Notes: generated by a model from the letters alone, not told the origin. Shown: positions 36,491 to 49,734, numbered from the stretch's first letter. The stretch is 64,000 nt of DNA from Pisaster brevispinus (GCA_023634235.1 JAMKCF010000008.1:13979676-14043675), one strand, 5' to 3'. Numbers and translations are program-made.

Positions 36491-39400
36491 CGTATAAGAT
36501 ACGTCCATTTACCCCTGTTTTTTTTTTTTTTTTTTTTTGGGGGGGGGGGGGTAAGAGAAGCGAATCGCAGTATAGTCTTCAGGACATGCCTGCGGGCGCT
36601 GCTCGCTTTAATTTGATGCCAGCTCTTGCTTGATGCCAGTTCTTGCCTCGGTGTTGTTGACTGCGGGCAACCCTCCGGCTTGCGTCGCATTTATGTTCTC
36701 TCCCAACAAAGGGTCGTTTTGAGTTGCCTCTAAATTAAAACTAGAGCATCCCCGGCGTCTACCACCAAGACGAGAGAATGAGCTGGCAAAGAAAAAGGCA
36801 GACAAGGACACGAAGTAAAATGCGGTGCTGTAATTTGCTGTACGTGCCGACAAGTAAGTTGTGTTACTTTGAACACAATTAGCCCGTTCGCATTAGCCCC
36901 CAAACCTCTGATGTTGGCAAATCACGTTAAATACACGGGCGACACGCACTGCTTTCGTCGCGGTTGTTTTGATAAATGCCAGTGCCACTGTTTCCAACAA
37001 TACATGCTGAAGACAGTACCGGTCTTGGTATTCATTTAGGTGGATGAGGTGTGGGGGGGGGGGGGTGAAGAAGAAGAAGAAGAAGGGAATGTCTCCACCG
37101 TTGCCGTTTATTCGACGCGTTTTATACTAAAAGTGAATGTGAAAACTATGTTGAAACCCCAATCTGATATAGGCTATGCCATCGGATACTGTGAGCGCAG
37201 GATTGAATGTCCTAAATTTAGCAAGCCGTGGCATTGCCAAAGCAAGCAATAAGATGAACAGTCACACACAGACAGACTGTACTACATCAGTCATATGTCT
37301 ACCTAGATAAAGAAACCAACGGCTCGGTAGCATTGTTAGCTCTTGGTTTGCGTATAATCGCCTTGGCATTTGTGAACGCATTTAATGGCATCGAATTTGT
37401 TATGTTTTGGGTTGTTAAGACTCCTCTTAAAATTGGCTGCATATCAAGTGTTCCGTCGTTGAAGTGAAGAAGCCCACCCAATAACCTAAAGAAACAAAAG
37501 GCTGCAATAGCAGCGGTCACAGCAGTATGAATTGACAGATATAGCTTATCATAGCTGTTTTATGTTCAATTTTATCTTCTTGGCGTTCTGCTTTTTGGGG
37601 GGCTTTATTTTCCCCTGTCTCTTCATATTGAGGGACTCTGACTGCTTGGACAGCAGCTATCGTCATTTCATTTCTGGAGACGTAACTTCATAAGTCACAG
37701 CCGCTAATTCAGTCTGCGGAACCCTTCTGATTCGATTAAGGGAGTCCATTTTCTCTATAATAAACTCCTTGTTATTAGCAAAGTACGTCAATTTTCCCGC
37801 CAACATAATTACGTCCCCTTTTGCGCGCCATTTTAATTTCATTTTATTATTTTTTTCTTGTTCTTCGTCTTCCTCGTTGAACATTGCCGTGGCCGTATTT
37901 GGCTGTCACTACTCACCCGCGCTTGCACCGTTCGCTCCCTCCGGGGCCCAATTTACAGCTTGATAAGAAAGTTGCACCGGTTTAATACCTCGGGGGTGTC
38001 GTGACGTTTGTTGCCCAGCCATTTTATTACTCCAACTTATCAATCAGTCGCCCCCAAAAGCTCCTCAAGCCCTGTGCTCTTCTTGTTTCCTTCAATAGGA
38101 TTCTATTTTTCTTTTCTATTTTTTGTCTCCCCGGCTCGCACAGCTCTCTGATATACACTTTCTGTCTTCTGACCAAACGCAACCTGGAGACAAATCACAG
38201 TGTCTGGCAGCAATTCTAACATATCATCGATCATTTTACCGCACGGCGGGAACACATGGGTGTTTTCAGATAACAACAGTCCCCGGCCAGAAGGTCATTA
38301 CAGAAACTAAAAAGACACTAAGTGAATCCATGTGCTTTCATTGGAAACAAATTTGAGAGGTACAAAAGAAAGAATTTTTGTCTCTTGGAGAAAATTCTTT
38401 GTACCACGATGCCGTAATTCAGCTGAAACGTTTTCTCCAAGGTTGTCGCGGGGGTTATTTACAACTGCTACACAGATCTTTCAAGGAAATGTTCAAATTT
38501 TTTTAAAGACTAAAATAGTTCTCTTTAAACGGGGAGCTTTTAGACAACGTCCTCGCACGAAATCACCGGGAACCACCATTTGCAAAGCATTTGGACCATA
38601 GACTTGGGCCCCAAAATATGAAAATATACAACGCATAATCAATTAGGCAAACCATTAAAGAATTTACACAGTGGTTTGATAAGTTTATATTTTAGGTCAG
38701 TTGCGTATAGTCCAAAGTGGTTTCATTTTCGCTTTCTCTTAATTATTGCAGACGAGAACTGGGTGCAATTACTGAAAGTATGACCTTGGTTTACAGTTCT
38801 GTTTGGTCCTCTCCAGCAAGTTTGATTCCAATGGAAATTTGTTTCCATGTAGGGGTGGAGACAATGTTTGATACTCTCCTAAAACTCAAGAGCATCATTC
38901 CGCAGAGTTCTCTTTTTTGTGTCCCATGGTTGAGCAAGAACGGCTATTTTCCCTTTCATTTTGCCAGTCCCCTCGGGGCGAATTAACTTAATGAACTGTT
39001 AGAATTCCTAACGTTTCTTAAGTCGATTGGTACTCCCTAATTCTGAACGATTTTTCAGACCAAATTTTCATTCTAGTCCCCCCCAACCAAACAAAAAGAG
39101 GAAATCTAATCTGCTCGTGCAAGGTTAACGTATGGACGTTTTTTCCTGAACATTAACCATAGGTTTTCCCGGCCATTTTCGGCAAAATGCAGCTCTTTTC
39201 ACTTTCGTTCATGAGAATTAAGGCAAATTTGCCTCTCCACTTTAAACTGTCGTCCAATTTCACTAATGGGTAGTTCCCATGCACATTTTCAAAGCAATAA
39301 ATTAAAATTGACAACAAAAGTCGTTCTTTTTAGCCATGCGAAACCGGCATACAGTATAGCAGAGTAGGCGCAACTTGAGACTTCTTCAAAAAAAAGTAGG

Positions 39401-39589
39401 TGAATGCTGAAATGAATTGTGAAAGTGGAAGATTATCTTTTTAAATTGCATGACACATTTAGTGAAATTGAATCACTGTTTTGAGGAGCTTCGAAGTAGA
39501 AATTGCGTAGTTTAAACTAACGGCTTATACCCGGGAAAATCTATGTTAATTAACCCAATTCATTTTGAAATATTAAATTTCAGGACAGG

Positions 39590-39935
39590 CCCATGTCTAA
39601 ATGTAGCCCAAATCCTGTACCTAAATGTAGCCGGAGCTACGTTTACATGGTTGGGCCTACATTAATGTTTTGGCTACATGAATGTACAGGATCTGGGCTA
39701 CTGTTAGGTGCTCAGCTACAGGGTTGGGACTACATTTAGGTACATGGTTGGGGCTACATTAATGTTCTGGCTACATAAATGTACAGGATCTGGGCTACTG
39801 TTAGGTGCTCAGCTACAGGGTTGGGACTACATTTAGGTACATGGTCGGGGCTACATTAACGTTCTGGCTACATAATTGTACATGTCATGAGCTACATTTA
39901 GGTGCTTAGCTACATGTTTGGGACTACATTTACAT
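39590..39935. repeat. CTACATTTAGGT-type repeat block with 97-bp tandem duplication
   Basis: Repeats of GGGACTACATTTAGGTACAT and TACAGGATCTGGGCTACTGT. The sequence from GTACAGGATC at 39684 recurs at 39781, a tandem duplication of about 97 bp. Separated from the next block of the same family by the AAAT microsatellite. Confidence 0.8.
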
Positions 39936-39994
39936 ACATACAAACATACATACATACATTTTTTAGCGCCCCGCAAAGATCGGAGCGCTTTACA

Positions 39995-40290
<296 letters not shown>

Positions 40291-40394
40291 AGGAATAGGG
40301 TTGGGCTACGTTTAGGTTCAGGCTTTAATTATGTGCTGGCCTACATGGGGGCTACATTTAGGTGCTTGGCATACATGCCCGGCTACATTTAGTT

Positions 40395-40660
40395 GCTTGG
40401 CTACGTGCCGGGCTAGATTTAGGTTCTGGGCTACGTGCCGGGCTAGATTTAGGTTCTGGGCTACGTGCCGGCTAGATTTAGGTTCTGGGCTACGTGCCCG
40501 GCTAGATTTAGGTTCTGGGCTACGTGCCGGGCTAGATTTAGGTTCTGGGCTACGTGCCCGGCTAGATTTAGGTTCTGGGCTACGTGCCCGGCTAGATTTA
40601 GGTTCTGGGCTACGTGCCGGGCTAGATTTAGGTTCTGGGCTATGTGCCCGGCTAGATTTA
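40395..40660. repeat. 30-bp minisatellite, about 9 units
   Basis: Unit GGCTACGTGCCGGGCTAGAT plus TTAGGTTCTG. Units alternate between GTGCCGGG and GTGCCCGG, and one is a base shorter. It is a locally expanded form of the dispersed CTACATTTAGGT repeat, with GCTAGATTTAGG replacing GCTACATTTAGG. Three overlapping frames across it are artefacts. Confidence 0.95.
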
Positions 40661-42469
40661 GGTGATGCACAGACAAGCGTTTTTTATGAATGGATTTAGA
40701 GATTGAACTCATTCGTTTTTTAGTGTGCATGAAGTACGTTTTTGTTCCACAATGTAATGTAGCCCAGTAGGTGAAGCTTGGAAACAGACATGGAACATAT
40801 CTCAGTATGGCTACGCGACCTCCTACATTTACCTCCTGGCCAGCCTCGGTGCGAACATTTAACATTGATTCCGGAAACAAATACTCACTAAGGTTTTTTC
40901 CCCACTCCTTTCATTTATGGTATCTTTTTCTATTTCACTTATTTTATGTTTTCTAAATCTCTCTCGCTCAGTCGTAGCGTTTCCCCGGTACTAGCTCTAG
41001 GTAACAGTGGCTGGCTGGAAGCATGTTTTCTTTAACTCCATGAAGAATGACTCGTTTCATCTGTTTTCCCCCTTCTCTCTTGTCGATTTTAACCAGCGGC
41101 CATCTGATTAGACCCGGTCTCAGTTGGCCGACGAGGCACCATTGGCGGCTAGGAGTAAACGCTCAGTGTTAGGGTGCCCGGCGGTCACACCGGTCGGGTT
41201 TGTCACACACTAGCCCGTACGTTCCTCCTGGATCGCAAGCAGGGGTTTTCCTCTTTCTAGATTGGAGGTGTGGGTAGGGGGGAAATAGGTCCCTATGGTC
41301 ACTATGTAATGCGGCACACCTTATTTATACCACAATCCTCCAAGGGTATAGAAAGAACCCCGAGCGGTATGTTAGGGTCACGTTTTGTCACCGTCTGCCG
41401 CGAGTTGACCCCCGTTTGCTGTCTCTCCAATGCTATCAGCGCAACGAGATGATACTATCACGAAGGTACAAGATAGGTGTGTAGCGTAGCTCATATTTTG
41501 ACAAAGATATCGTAAATAAAGTCTGATGCTTTTATCGTGTATGTAGTTCATCTTTTTTCCTGCAGCCAATACGATATCACGAATCAGTGCATAGCGGGAT
41601 ACTGTTTTACACTATGACCTCTCTAAGCCCGGGTCAATATACTACCCGCAAATTGCCAAAGCGAAGTGAGTATTTTTTGCGAATCGCAATTCTGAAACGG
41701 CGCGTACTGATTGCTTGCGTCAAGAAAAGTCACTCGGCACTCGTTCTTGCGTGAAGAACGAACCGCCAGGCCTAAGCCCAGAATTTCTTACCAAGTCTGA
41801 AATACATTTCACCTGAAATTTGTATACTATTTTAGACCCAAATAATGCTTTCACAAGGTAAAAATCAGTGCTCAATTTCATAGAGCTACTCACACACACA
41901 AAAGTAGATAGAAGGCAAAACAAAATGCTTACCAGAATGAGGTTACCAGAGCCCCAAAACCATTCCACATGTAAATTATGTGACTGGTATCTGGCTCATT
42001 TTTCCCTAGAAGAAGATTTTCCCCCAACTTTGATTTCTTGATTGTTGTTTGGATTTTCTAAATTGAATAAACACTTCAAGCTGATTACCGGTTGTCAAAT
42101 TTGTGTGCTTAAGCAGCAATATATACGTAAGCAAAAGTGTATTAAACAATCAAGAAGATTTGACCAAGCATGTGCGCGTTCACAGTTTGCGTCATTGCGT
42201 CACTTGTCTAGTTACAATAATCACCCGCAAGTTAGCGTGCCTTTATGCTTTGGTTAAGGTGGGCAGGGGACCCAGAAGTTATGAAATGGAAACCTTGCTA
42301 GCCGTTTCGTAAGAAGAAAATGCCTGCTTACGTGATTTAACTGGCCCCTTCACAAAATCTACTGACTAAGCGTAAACCATTATTACCTATATTTGATTGC
42401 ATTTTCGTATGTGAGTTGTTCGGTGTGTTTGTTGAAAGCTAAAGATTATGGTTGGCCGTGCTTCTTGGA

Positions 42470-42945
42470 ACCAGTGATGTTGCAGAATACTTTTAGCAAG
42501 AACTAGTAATGTTGCAGAATACCTTTAACGTGACCTAGTGATGCTATACAGAATACCTTTAACAAGAACTTATGATGCATAATACCTTCAACAAGAACTA
42601 GTGATGTTGCAGAATACCTTTAACAAGAACTAGTGAATGTTGTATGATACCTATAACATGAACCCGTGATGCTGTAGAATAACTTTACCAAAAATTATAG
42701 TGATGCTACAGAGTACCTTTAACAAGAACTTATGATGCAGAATACCTTAATAACTAGTGATGTTGTAGAATACCTTTTACATATATCAGTGATGTTGTAG
42801 AATAACTTTACCAAAAACTATAGTGATAATACAGAATACCTCTAACAAGAACTTCTGTTGCAGAATACCTTTAACAAGAACCAGTGATGTTGTAGAATAC
42901 GTTTAACATGAACCTGTGATGCTGTAGAATACCTTTAACAAGGTT
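42470..42945. repeat. 32-bp minisatellite ending just before a receptor exon
   Basis: About 14 diverged units of AGTGATGTTGCAGAATACCT plus TTAACAAGAACT. The final unit ends about 25 bp before the acceptor of the exon at 42968 and only the pyrimidine tract separates them, so the array occupies the branch-point region of the intron. Confidence 0.85.
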
Positions 42946-42967
42946 CTTCTTGTTTTTCTAAACACAG

Positions 42968-43103
42968 AGGTACGAGCGGTCTGGATATTGATCTGCGTGC
43001 AATCGACATCAATCAGTGTCCAGAAGATCCAAATGAAGAGAACGAGAGGAAAGAAAAGAACATATTTGCCGGTTCGGACAGATGTCATAACGATTCGCAA
43101 GAG
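42968..43103 (+). CDS. Next internal exon of the GPR158/GPR179-like receptor
   Basis: Seen: the acceptor TTTCTAAACACAG and donor GTAAGTAAG flank 136 bp. The first base completes the AAA lysine codon begun in the exon ending at 27501. Then 45 codons follow without a stop, beginning GTSGLDIDLRAIDINQCP and ending RCHNDSQE, and the exon closes in phase 0. Known: a G-x-x-G-[LI]-D-[IV] strand is the classic ligand-contact end of Cache domains, and DINQCP followed by an acidic stretch and another Cys marks the start of the Cys-rich stalk of GPR158-family receptors. The NDS sequon suggests glycosylation. The next expected exon (Cys-rich, EGF-like stalk, then seven helices) was not recognised downstream. 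The join to the first exon restores the reading frame exactly, which strongly supports both. Confidence 0.85.
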
Positions 43104-43379
43104 GTAAGTAAGCCAAGAATAATATTCGTGTGAATGCTTTCAAAAAGAAGTAGCTGTTGCAAACTGCTTTAAACCTACCAAAAATAGTATGGTATAAATG
43201 CATCCCTTTTAGTGATGCTCCTCACGTCCCTTAAGAAACTTTAGGCCATTAACCATTTCTTGCTCATTTGTTTTCAACAGCAATTTGTTCTGGTAATGAA
43301 ACCAATAAGGCGCATTGCATTGTAACACGAAAGCCGATGAAAAGCGTACAGATGATTGTGAAGAAACTGAATGATTTAG

Positions 43380-43510
43380 ATGTAGAGGGGAAAAACAACA
43401 TAATTATCGAAAACCAGCGTTGGGACTGGAAACTTAACATCTACATGTAAGGATCTGGACAGGATTAAAACCGGGTTCCATAGAGGTTGAACTGACCACC
43501 AACCTCTAGG
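43380..43510 (-). repeat. Diverged copy of the second SINE family
   Basis: Plus-strand landmarks AACCAGCGTTGGGACTGGAA, ATCTACATGTAAGGATCTGG, CGGGTTCCATAGAGGTTGAA and CTAGGCCAACACGATCCCC correspond in order to the copy at 35615. It lies about 280 bp after the receptor exon donor. The short frame 43268-43450 runs into it. Confidence 0.4.
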
Positions 43511-45133
43511 CCAACACGATCCCCTTAATTCCGCTCCAAAGAATAAACATTACTTCAGTTTCTTGCCTTACATTGATGTAGGGTATAAAAGCAATCATTT
43601 CTTTCCGTGTCCTGCGAGAAAAACAAAATCCACAGGCACTTCGGTTGGAACTCGAACCTTTGCCTTTCTGCAACGAAAGCATCCATTTATGTTTTTGGAA
43701 AGGTACACCAGTTTCAGTCCTCCAGTATCACAGAATAAGCTGTAAAAATTAAATTCGAGTAGGTGCCCATGGTTTTCCAGTAAACCTGCTGTATGTTAGC
43801 TGTTACTTGTGTTTTGTAGCCTATGTGTAGACGGGTTGTCAACTGCAGTTTAGTCGGCTGTAGATATAGTTTTTTGGGGGGAGAGCATGACTGTTTAAAC
43901 GTATCTTTAGAAGCCCTTCTTTGGTAGGTAAAAAAAAATTAAATAATTCCGACGTCATAGGACTTGTGAAGTTAAACTGAATGTGTTAACTATTTATTTT
44001 TAAGCTTTGAAGTACTTTATTACGAGACATGTTAAAACCATTATTATCAGTGGCCAAAATGACTATAAAGATTGGGTAGTGAAGTCTTTGATGCTTCTTT
44101 ATAATGCACGGGGCGTCAAACTTAAAAATTACTTGGTTGGCGTCACGGGTTGTCAGTTTTTTTCGGTTTGGTATTTCACACACTGCAGTGCATAGTTTGG
44201 GTTCGGTGTAGCGTCAGATCGGCCAGGTCTATGACAAACGATGCAGACACAGGCCATTCATGGTTGTCTAAAACGGACTGTATCTTTACAACCGGAGGTA
44301 CAACTGCAGTTGTACGTGGAATGTATAACCACTTTCTTCTTAATAAGTGCAGTACGAATTTAGAAACGTGGGAGTTTGTGTCAAAAGTGGTTAAAGTTAT
44401 TCGTCATACAACCTATGAATGACTGACTTCTTGACGTAACAGTCACCCCAGAGACTAGTGTGTTTCCAACGCTCGTCCACGCGTCATTACGCGTTATTAT
44501 TCGTGAGTTCATTACCACAACAACCAACGCTCAAAGAACCTCGTAACGAACAGCCCGCGGCCCCGAGGCAAGAAGGTCACGATTTTGCTGAAGTTATTGC
44601 GAGCGAGGGCTGTTCTCTAAAATACGTTGTAGTGATTTGGGTTGGGGTACATTCAAAAACTTGGCTTTCATCGATAGGCGAGCGAGCCTGCCGACGAAAG
44701 CTCCTGGCTGCGTATCAAAACAAGAAGTGAGATTGCCTCTTGTAAGAAAGAAGTTAGGTCGGGGCCTCGTGAGTGGAATCTTCAGTGACACACTGCATCA
44801 ATCTTTTGATTTGATGGCTCGTGACAGGTGAACAGGGTAGACGCTTTGAGAAGACCACATGACATCTTGTGAATATAAGTACCACAAGTCTTTGCAGTAG
44901 ACGTATTCCCTGTTTACACAATCGTGATTGTAACGCAATAACTGGTGCCATAAATGGTGCCAGACTATAAACTTGAAGCCCCCATGTACAACGTTGGGGA
45001 GGAATACTACCCGCGCAGCGTCAAACTGAACGCCACCGCGTTTCATATCTTAGTAACAAACGGCCCTAGACATTACTGTGTGTACTAACAAGCGTGTACA
45101 TTGTGTAGCATCTGAATCACCACCTGTGGGATA
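43511..45133. other. No gene recognised; probable receptor intron
   Basis: Begins shortly after the second exon's donor and a SINE fragment. Frames at 44150-44422 and 44458-44730 are short, overlapped and lack the Cys pattern expected of the next receptor exon. Confidence 0.5.
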
Positions 45134-45415
45134 GTTTACATTGAGCAAGATACTTTACTAATTGCTGAAAGTTGCCTTGTTCTGCGGATGAGACGACAAT
45201 CCGTAGGTCCCATGTACTAGGATTGGAAGTGCACATAAAATAACCCAGAAAACTTACTGAGTAGGGGTTTTACCCCGGCGTTTGTGGTTCACATAGCGAG
45301 CACCCGTGTTTACAAGTTTTCTCAGGCTTGAGAGCTACACAAGTTCACCAATGAGGCATCCTTGGTTTCAATACAAGAACTAGATAAGAAGAATAATAAT
45401 ACAGTTCTACTTCCT
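45134..45415 (+). mobile_element. tRNA-derived SINE, 5'-truncated copy
   Basis: Shares the body and tail of the SINE at 26425: TTGAGCAAGATACTTTACTA, ATCCGTAGGTCCCATGTACT, AGGATTGG, GTAGGGGTTTTACCCCGGCG, GTGGTTCACATAGCGAGCAC, TTTTCTCAGGCTTGAGAGCT, CATCCTTGGTTTCAATAC, and an AAGAATAATAATAC tail. The tRNA-like head is missing. Confidence 0.7.
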
Positions 45416-46173
45416 TGACTAATAAAAGTGCACACATGGTCATCGTGTGAGTCTACTGACGTCATCTACGGAGAGTCTGGCTACCTCAGCCAGAACCCCA
45501 TCACTGTCGGCCTCAGGTGTGTCTCTCTGAAGAACAAACTAAATGGCTGCATCTTGAGAAAAGAATACGTCAACACAGAACCGGTGTTCGGTTTCCGGGA
45601 ACTTAGAAATAATCCTATCGATCAAACGGAACATTAGAGGGAAACAATTTTTTTAGTCGAATCAATGCCCGGAGGAGTCGAAAAAGGTAAAGTAATTCTG
45701 AAACAGGATGGGTTTCACGTGATCACGACAGCTTGGATCAAATCACGACGTTGAATGGGGGCTACTAGGGATGGGCGGGGCTTAGTCCCTTTTCAATCAT
45801 TCATACGTGTAGAACTAACCTCTCCGATTTATACTTAAAATCAATGCAAGAACCACACCCAGCAAACAAGTTCTCAATACCCTGTAGAAGGCTCACACAA
45901 GTAGTTCTAAGTGGTGGACAGCCCTTAGCATACAAGCAAATGCAAGATGACTTGAAATGGATGTAGCACTAAAACTCTAACTAGGTAAAGCAATAATTGC
46001 ATTCAATTTCGTAGCAACAACTACTTCATCAGTTGCAGTGCAGATGAGCATCTTCAGCCAATGTTTTAAGAGTTTGGTAATTGAAACGGTGGACGTGCTG
46101 AAAGAAACTGTGAGGTAAAACTGTCCAATAAAGGTTTGCAGAAACACTTGTCTGCATTCTCTGTCTGTCGGGC

Positions 46174-46246
46174 GGCTCTGAAAAGAACCGGTGGGGTATA
46201 AACTCGACGTTTCGATCAGTAAGCTTTGATCGGCTTCAGGAGAAGT
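46174..46246 (-). repeat. PLE-type tail: hammerhead-like core plus histone-like hairpin
   Basis: Read on the minus strand: TTCTC, CTGAAGC, a perfect GATCA/TGATC stem II around a loop, GAAACGTC, GAG, then about 15 bases and GGTTCTTTTCAGAGCC, a 6-bp hairpin with a TTTC loop. The last A of CTGANGA is C here, which should inactivate a hammerhead. The hairpin matches the shape and loop of metazoan histone mRNA 3' stem-loops. The surrounding minus-strand frame (45977-46309) is taken to be repeat-derived, not a gene. Confidence 0.5.
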
Positions 46247-46914
46247 TAAGTCAGAGAAAGATTGTAAGCGACAAAGGAACCAGGCAATCTTCAGGTATGT
46301 AGCAGACATTTCTGAAGAAAATTGAAAATTCTTATACGTGCTTTATTGCTTTAAGCCAATTGTACTTTACATGTCACTCTATGGAGACTGATTGACAAAC
46401 GGAGCGAGTATGTGACGCGGTGAGAACGAGGTTTACTGGTTTCTATCAGCACAGGTTCATTTCCGTACACTGTCTGTCACCTCAACTCTTTGCAGGCCAT
46501 CACGGCGCCTTTTCATAACGACCCCTCGCCCATTGTCCACCCTAATCGGTTAATTTCATTATTTTGCGTCCGATAACTGTCAGTGGGAATTCCCCGCTGA
46601 TGAGAATGTTCCAGATCTACAGAGTTCCTTGAATGGAGCGTCATGCAAGTGCTGGGATCGATCTTAATTGATTCTAAGACTTCAAAATTTCATACACTGC
46701 GTTAGGACTGCACTCCTTTTCCTGTACTTGAGAGGAACATTTCCACAACTCTTTAGTCATTCTACCCAAGTGCGAGCCCGTGGTTTCGTGAATGGATGAG
46801 TCTCCTCATGTTTGAAATCGACAACCTCCCGGGGGGTTTTCAATTCAGTCGATAAACCACAGGACAAAAAGCTTGCTGGCTGTAAAGTGAAGTTTACTGC
46901 CCATATCATTTTTC

Positions 46915-47120
46915 ATCGTTTAAAATTGGTCGTAGAAGAGTGCTCCAAAAGTTTTCAAAAATTGGTCAGAGAGACTTGTTGAAGAAAACTAATCAAGAAA
47001 AGCTAATCGAAAAGTGGTCGTTCTTTGGTCGAAAAATGATGACTGTCGAAAACTTTTGGCCGAGAGCATTCGTCGAAAAGTTGTCGACTGGCTAAGAACT
47101 GTTCGAGTAAAATTGGTCAT
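46915..47120. repeat. Irregular GGTCGAAAA-type repeat
   Basis: Words such as AAAATTGGTC, GTCGAAAA, GTGGTCG and AAACTTTTGG recur at irregular spacing of about 20-35 bp. No clear unit and no coding frame. Confidence 0.4.
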
Positions 47121-47677
47121 TACTGCTTGAAAACTGCTTTACAAAATGTTTGTTTTCATTTACACTTTTAGTGTTGATTGCAACAACTTCAAGACATCAA
47201 CATATTCAAGTTGTATAGCGTGAAACATAACAGATCCTCGACCCTGAAACTTGCAAACACATTGTTTTTGTGTGTAGTTTTAAGTCAACGAATAGCCTTC
47301 TTTTTAATACACCCATCAAATTTCATAACGTAAATTAAACGAATAGGAAAACACGAATGAACCTAATTTCGACACATCTGCCCTCATTCAAGCCTAAGAA
47401 TATTTGCCCAAACGTCGACACAAGGACCTAGAGCAATTTAAGAGAGTGTTAAAACTTGTCACAATACGTTTGCGAAGTGATGACAAAATCTGAATCACAG
47501 TCCCTGGCTGTTTTGTTACGAAATATAATTCCAAACTAACCTTAAACTGCATATTATATTGCGTTAGAGATCTTGATGTAATGCTTTAGATACAAAACAG
47601 TGTCCTCGAAACTATCCAACCCAGAAACAGTTATAGACCATCACTGTTATGTTATCCAGTACAAATGTGAGTGAGGT

Positions 47678-47748
47678 GGTTCTGAAAAAACCGGTTGTGT
47701 ATTAACTCCACGTTTCGATCACTAAGCTCGAATTGTATTCAGGAGAAA
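47678..47748 (-). repeat. PLE-type tail, third copy
   Basis: Same order as the copy at 46174: on the minus strand CTCCTGAATA, linker, GATCGAAACGTGGAG, then GGTTTTTTCAGAACC. The cleavage C has become G and the hairpin has lost one base, but the outer pairs GGTT/AACC are kept. Compared with GGCTC/GAGCT in the copy near 690, this looks like compensatory change, though only a few copies are available. Confidence 0.45.
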
Positions 47749-47999
47749 GCTGGACGCTGCAGGCTGCAAAAGTAATGTGTATTGTTCTATGATGCGTGAA
47801 GGCGAAAAGCTGAAACTGGATTATTTGAGTGAAGATTAGCTCGATAATTTACGATGGCGAGAATTCTAGAACTTTCTATAAGCATCCTAGAGCATAATGA
47901 GAGAATCGTCCGTTTCTTACACGATCGGTTCTTTGTCAGAAAGGTAATGGATATAAGAACCATAAATTCGTGGACATGATATTAAGAATAGAATTGAGG

Positions 48000-48500
48000 C
48001 TGTATCGAAGGCTAGGCTACACTAACGTAAAGGGTTGATTCTACAATAAATATCAGGCAACATTAAGGTACCAGGTTCAGACATCATAAAGGGCTGTGAT
48101 ACATTTAAGTACTGGGTCGGTGCTACAATAAGTGATGGGATACACGTAGGTACAGGGTTGGGTACAGGGTGGATGTTACAATAAAGGACGGGCTACATTT
48201 AGGTACAGCATTTGGTACAGCGTAGATGCTACAATATGGGACGGGATACATGTAGTTACAGGGTTGGGTACAGCGTAGATGCTACAAAAAGAGACGTGTA
48301 TATTTAAGGTACAGAGTTGATGCTACCATAAGGTAACATAGGGGGCAACATAGGCAACATATAGGGCCGGGTACATTTAGGTACAGAATTGAGGCTATAA
48401 TAAGGATAAGGCTACATACAGGTACAGAGTAGACGCTACGTTTAGGGCCGTGGTACATTTAGGCACAATGTTGAGGCTACATTAAGGACTGGGACTCACT
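48000..48500. repeat. CTACATTTAGGT-type repeat block (GGTACAG variant)
   Basis: Irregular units of about 50-60 bp with GGGCTACATTTAGGTACAG, GGTTGGGTACAG, GATGCTACAATA and AGGGCCGGGTACATTTAGG. No frame. Confidence 0.75.
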
Positions 48501-48769
48501 GGGCCTCGCAACCATCCACATGTTTTTAACCTTTACTGATAGATGTAGCTTACCGTATAAATCTGTAACAGGGACAGCGTGTAAGACGTGTTTAAAAGGA
48601 ACAACACATCAACGGTGTAGTCATCAGAGTAAATTCATTTCAATCCTCTCGTTTTCATTGAACACATAGAACCAAGCTGTGTAAAAGTCAACACATTATA
48701 TGAACACGTTTCAGTAAAAACATTGCAACATGTACCCTTTTTGTGGTATAAAAAAGCACGTTGATATCC

Positions 48770-48915
48770 GTGCTTATTTAGAATGCGGCAATTAAAATAA
48801 GCAATGGTGATGAGTGGCGACTTCAAATTATGTTTTTCTCTGACATTATTTTAGACGAAAATCTCTGGAGAATTGGTATCTGTTTGAACTTTACAGTAAG
48901 TGGTTGTTCAGACTG
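48770..48915. repeat. Dispersed element R (copy 2)
   Basis: GAATGCGGCAATTAAAATAA, GCAATGGTGATGAG and CTCTGGAGAATTGGTATCTG, then TTTGAACTTTACAGTAAG. Best match to the copy at 7540. Not coding. Confidence 0.55.
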
Positions 48916-49734
48916 TAGCCCCTCTCCCTTCTCCATGAAAACCAAGCCTGTACCTGCATTTAAATATTTAATAGTAGACTTGTTTTAAGGTTTAAACAAC
49001 TCAAATTCGATTCAAAATGTTGCTGGCAAGTATCGGAGTGAACAGTTCAGTACCGAAACCTCTTCTATGAGTGAGGGTTCGTTGTTTTGGAAAACACATC
49101 CCCGTCAAGGCGGAGTTTACCTCGCGTGATTCCATACAGCTGAGTCAATGCCTACAATGCCACCGTCACTGCTCCATGATTTTCGAAATTAAACTTGCGC
49201 CCAACCGAGTGTGTATAATCACGTGTGTCAGTTATTAAAGTTCAATAGAAACATAAACTGGCGTCTGTGTGACGTCCGATGTGTGCACACGTACAGGCCC
49301 TGGGAAGGAAGGCACGTTGTAGGCGGGGAGAACGCAACCCCGGGCGATCCGCAGACCGAATCGTTGCTGAGCCGGACTCACTCTACAGCCCTGTAGTGAA
49401 ATGTATCCGGCAGCGTTTTTCTCTCGCTTTGGTGCTCTCTCCTGTCTTCATACATGCGTACCCCGTGGCGGAACCTCATGATTTCTCTGTCAGCGGTTTC
49501 CATTTTTTAGTAACAGTAAACATTGGGCAGAGGAGGGAATGTTGCTCACAATGAAATTCGCGCTGTGCGTTTTTATTATATTTTTTTGTGGATGATTACT
49601 CGCTCCTTGCATCGATTTCTTGAATGTGCAATCAACTAACTCTTGATCTGTCACAAATCCCTTCTAAACTTTCCTTCTTAACGATTTTGTGTCGTGAAAA
49701 GGTTGATAAACTTCCACCCCCACCCCCATACAAT

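Noticed and set aside
38717..38986. Possible intronic exon after a TTATTGCAG acceptor
   Set aside because: The flanking receptor exons already join in phase, and the peptide does not fit the Cache domain.
40331..40880. Three long frames over the 30-bp minisatellite
   Set aside because: Repeat-encoded on both strands, because 30 is a multiple of three.
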